From: Bacteroidota bacterium
Lineage (GTDB): Bacteria; Bacteroidota; Bacteroidia; Bacteroidales; B18-G4
Assembly: GCA_003648575.1 (NCBI GenBank)
Contig: QMPN01000134.1
Location: 1 to 8,034, forward strand
DNA: 8,034 bases
Reading direction: 5' to 3'
The notes beneath the pieces are model-generated. The model was not told where the DNA came from, ran no database searches, and saw only the letters and a list, made by a program, of their open reading frames with translations. Every line of letters begins with the position of its first letter. Position 1 is the stretch's first letter. Both the position numbers and the translations under genes were made by a program. Positions 6,072-8,034 of this stretch are shown here, piece after piece.

Positions 6072-8034
6072 ATGGAAAACTATACCAAACTCAACCGCTT
6101 GCTTGGTTGGCTCGTCTTTTTAATTGCAACGCTGGTTTATTTTCTTACGCTTGAACCCACTGCCAGCTGGTGGGATTGTGGCGAATATATCGCTACAGCG
6201 TATAAGCTACAGGTTGGGCACCCGCCCGGAGCGCCTCTTTTTCAGTTGCTCGGAAGATTTTTCTCCCTCTTTGCTTTCGGTGATACGGCCAATGTTGCCA
6301 TGATGGTCAATGTCATGTCGGCACTTAGCAGCAGTTTAACAATATTATTCCTTTTCTGGACCATTACCATGCTTGGCCGGAAGCTGATACCCCGCGACCG
6401 GGAAATGTCAGACGCAAGCATGTATGCCATACTCGGAAGCGGCCTGGTTGGCTCCCTGGCCTTCACATTTTCTGATTCATTCTGGTTTTCTGCAGGTGAA
6501 GGAGAAGTGTATGCCATGTCATCATTCTTTACGGCCATTACTTTCTGGGCCATCCTGAGATGGGAAAGGGTTGCAGATGAGAAACATTCACAGCGCTGGA
6601 TAATACTGATCGCTTTCCTGGTCGGGCTGTCAATTGGTGTGCACATGCTTAACCTCCTCGCAATCCCTGCCATTGCATTTGTTTATTATTTTAAAAAATA
6701 CAAACCTACAACCAAAGGGGCATTGCTCACCCTGGTGGTTTCTATGATCGTGCTCAGCGTAATCATGTATGTTATCATCCCCGGCATTGTCAGCCTGTCA
6801 ACTGCCTTTGAGCTGTTCTTTGTAAACTCCCTGGGCTTGCCTTTTAATTCTGGCACCATGGTTTATTTCGTGTTGCTGTTCGCATTGATCGTTATAGGAA
6901 ATATACTCACGATAAGGTATAAAAAAGTGATCCTGAACACCATAATGCTAAGTTTCATTTTTATCCTCATCGGTTATTCTTCATTCTTCATACTGATCAT
7001 CCGGTCGAACGAAAATACACCGATCAATGAGAACTGCCCCGATGATGCAATCTCCCTCCTTTCATACCTGAACAGGGAACAGTATGGCACCTGGCCGAAA
7101 TTGTACGGTCAGTATTATACTGCACCCGCTGTTGATTATAAGGATGCGAGCCCACAATATATCCGCGATAAAAAAGCCGGGAAATATGTAATCACAAATA
7201 AAAGGGAGGGGACAATTCCGGTTTATGATAAACGCTTCACTACTATCTTCCCAAGAATGTGGAGTGCCCAGAAACCCGAACATAAACGCATGTATAACCA
7301 ATATGCCGGAAATGCTAAAACCATACAGGTAAACGGAGAGAGCAGGAAAAGGCCCTCCTTTGGCGATAACCTGGGTTTCTTTTTTGATTACCAGCTGGGG
7401 CATATGTATTTCCGCTACTTTATGTGGAACTTTGTCGGACGGCAAAACGATATAGAAGCACAGCCGGGCCCCAAGAACGGCAATTGGCTGAGTGGTGTGG
7501 GCTTTATCGACAATACCAGGCTTGCCAGCCAGGACGATCTGCCTGAAAGCATGCGCAATCCTGCTCATAACAAGTTTTATTTCCTTCCTCTTATACTCGG
7601 ACTGATAGGCCTGTTCTTTCAGCTGAATACAAGCAAAAAGGATACCCTCGTGGTGGCACTTCTGTTTTTTATGACAGGAATAGCAATTGTACTGTTTCTG
7701 AATCAATACCCATACCAGCCCAGGGAACGGGATTATGCTTATACGGGATCTTTCTATGCCTTTGCAATATGGATCGGATTGGGTGTGATGGGGATCTACT
7801 TCTGGTTGAAGAAATACATGGGAGACAACAAACTGATACCGGCAGGCATCACCTTAGTTGCCTTGCTGTTTATTCCGGGCATCATGGCTCAGCAGGGTTG
7901 GGACGATCACAACCGTTCAGGGAAATATGCTGCACGTGATTTTGGCATGAACTACCTCGCCGGATGTGATTCGAATGCAGTACTGATCACCAACGGCGAT
8001 AACGATACATTCCCCTTGTGGTATGTGCAGGAAG
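6072..8034 (+). CDS. DUF2723 family polytopic membrane protein (GT-C / TMEM260-like), 3' end outside the window
   Basis: The open frame runs from the ATG at 6072 to the edge, giving 654 residues; Bacteroidota homologues are, from memory, about 1000 residues. The first helix (about 11-27) is followed by ASWWDCGEYI (31-40) and GHPPGAPLF (49-57), the DUF2723 signature. The same D-[SC]-G-E...HPPG.PL pattern occurs in TMEM260, a protein O-mannosyltransferase (GT117), so D35 and E38 are candidate catalytic acids of a GT-C fold. More hydrophobic helices lie near 74-100, 118-134, 147-163, 176-207, 216-240, 263-280 and 288-310. A soluble stretch (about 311-501) contains REQYGTWP. Helices follow near 502-518, 524-543, 561-579 and 588-605, then NGDNDTFPLWY (641-651). 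An in-frame ATG at 6060 is possible, but 6072 gives the family-like MENYTKLNRLLGW opening. Inferred role: sugar transfer from a lipid-linked donor across the inner membrane; substrate unknown. Confidence 0.9.
   Translation, partial: MENYTKLNRLLGWLVFLIATLVYFLTLEPTASWWDCGEYIATAYKLQVGHPPGAPLFQLLGRFFSLFAFGDTANVAMMVNVMSALSSSLTILFLFWTITMLGRKLIPRDREMSDASMYAILGSGLVGSLAFTFSDSFWFSAGEGEVYAMSSFFTAITFWAILRWERVADEKHSQRWIILIAFLVGLSIGVHMLNLLAIPAIAFVYYFKKYKPTTKGALLTLVVSMIVLSVIMYVIIPGIVSLSTAFELFFVNSLGLPFNSGTMVYFVLLFALIVIGNILTIRYKKVILNTIMLSFIFILIGYSSFFILIIRSNENTPINENCPDDAISLLSYLNREQYGTWPKLYGQYYTAPAVDYKDASPQYIRDKKAGKYVITNKREGTIPVYDKRFTTIFPRMWSAQKPEHKRMYNQYAGNAKTIQVNGESRKRPSFGDNLGFFFDYQLGHMYFRYFMWNFVGRQNDIEAQPGPKNGNWLSGVGFIDNTRLASQDDLPESMRNPAHNKFYFLPLILGLIGLFFQLNTSKKDTLVVALLFFMTGIAIVLFLNQYPYQPRERDYAYTGSFYAFAIWIGLGVMGIYFWLKKYMGDNKLIPAGITLVALLFIPGIMAQQGWDDHNRSGKYAARDFGMNYLAGCDSNAVLITNGDNDTFPLWYVQE

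Noticed and set aside
6242..6673. Open frame of 143 codons on the minus strand
   Set aside because: Also antisense to the conserved transmembrane part of the DUF2723 gene.
7062..7706. Open frame of 214 codons on the minus strand
   Set aside because: It lies wholly opposite the DUF2723 gene, whose plus-strand translation is clearly a known family. The minus-strand product resembles nothing.

Overview
The window reads as an ordinary chromosomal segment from a member of the Bacteroidota, probably from the Bacteroidales/Marinilabiliales side. Four signs point there: a DUF2723 membrane protein of the type typical of that phylum, a long IF-2 whose linker carries phylum-type 'KIDL...' motifs, a short NusA (411 residues), and a TAnnTTTG promoter element in front of a tRNA gene. 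Shine-Dalgarno sequences are weak or absent before the genes, which also fits. The assignment is from recognition of protein motifs, not from a search.

Layout. 1-1017 (+): the C-terminal four fifths of adenylosuccinate synthetase (purA), cut by the left edge. 1018-1091: a short convergent gap holding a probable terminator for the opposite strand and a 14-base tandem repeat. 1092-5726 (-): the translation and transcription factor cluster rimP-nusA-infB, read right to left, with 22- and 65-base gaps. 5742-5761: a strong GC hairpin just before rimP. 5782-5854 (-): tRNA-Gln(UUG), on the same strand and immediately upstream of rimP. About 5855-6071: a divergent regulatory gap. 6072-8034 (+): the N-terminal 654 residues of a DUF2723 (GT-C / TMEM260-like) polytopic membrane protein, cut by the right edge. 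No stretch over 300 bases is without a gene.

How the genes work together. RimP matures the 30S subunit, NusA modulates RNA polymerase pausing, termination and antitermination, and IF-2 delivers initiator tRNA. The order tRNA-rimP-nusA-infB parallels the E. coli metY-rimP-nusA-infB operon, but the leading tRNA is a glutamine tRNA. The cluster ends at infB, because the convergent purA follows directly. PurA (AMP synthesis) and the DUF2723 protein (probable envelope glycosyl transfer) are independent neighbours.

I see no mobile element, CRISPR array, phage gene, defence gene or clear undescribed system. The points worth a second look are small: the tRNA-Gln leader and its hairpin, the intergenic repeat, tRNA identity features (A73, G37), the repeated motif in the IF-2 linker, and the DUF2723 protein itself.
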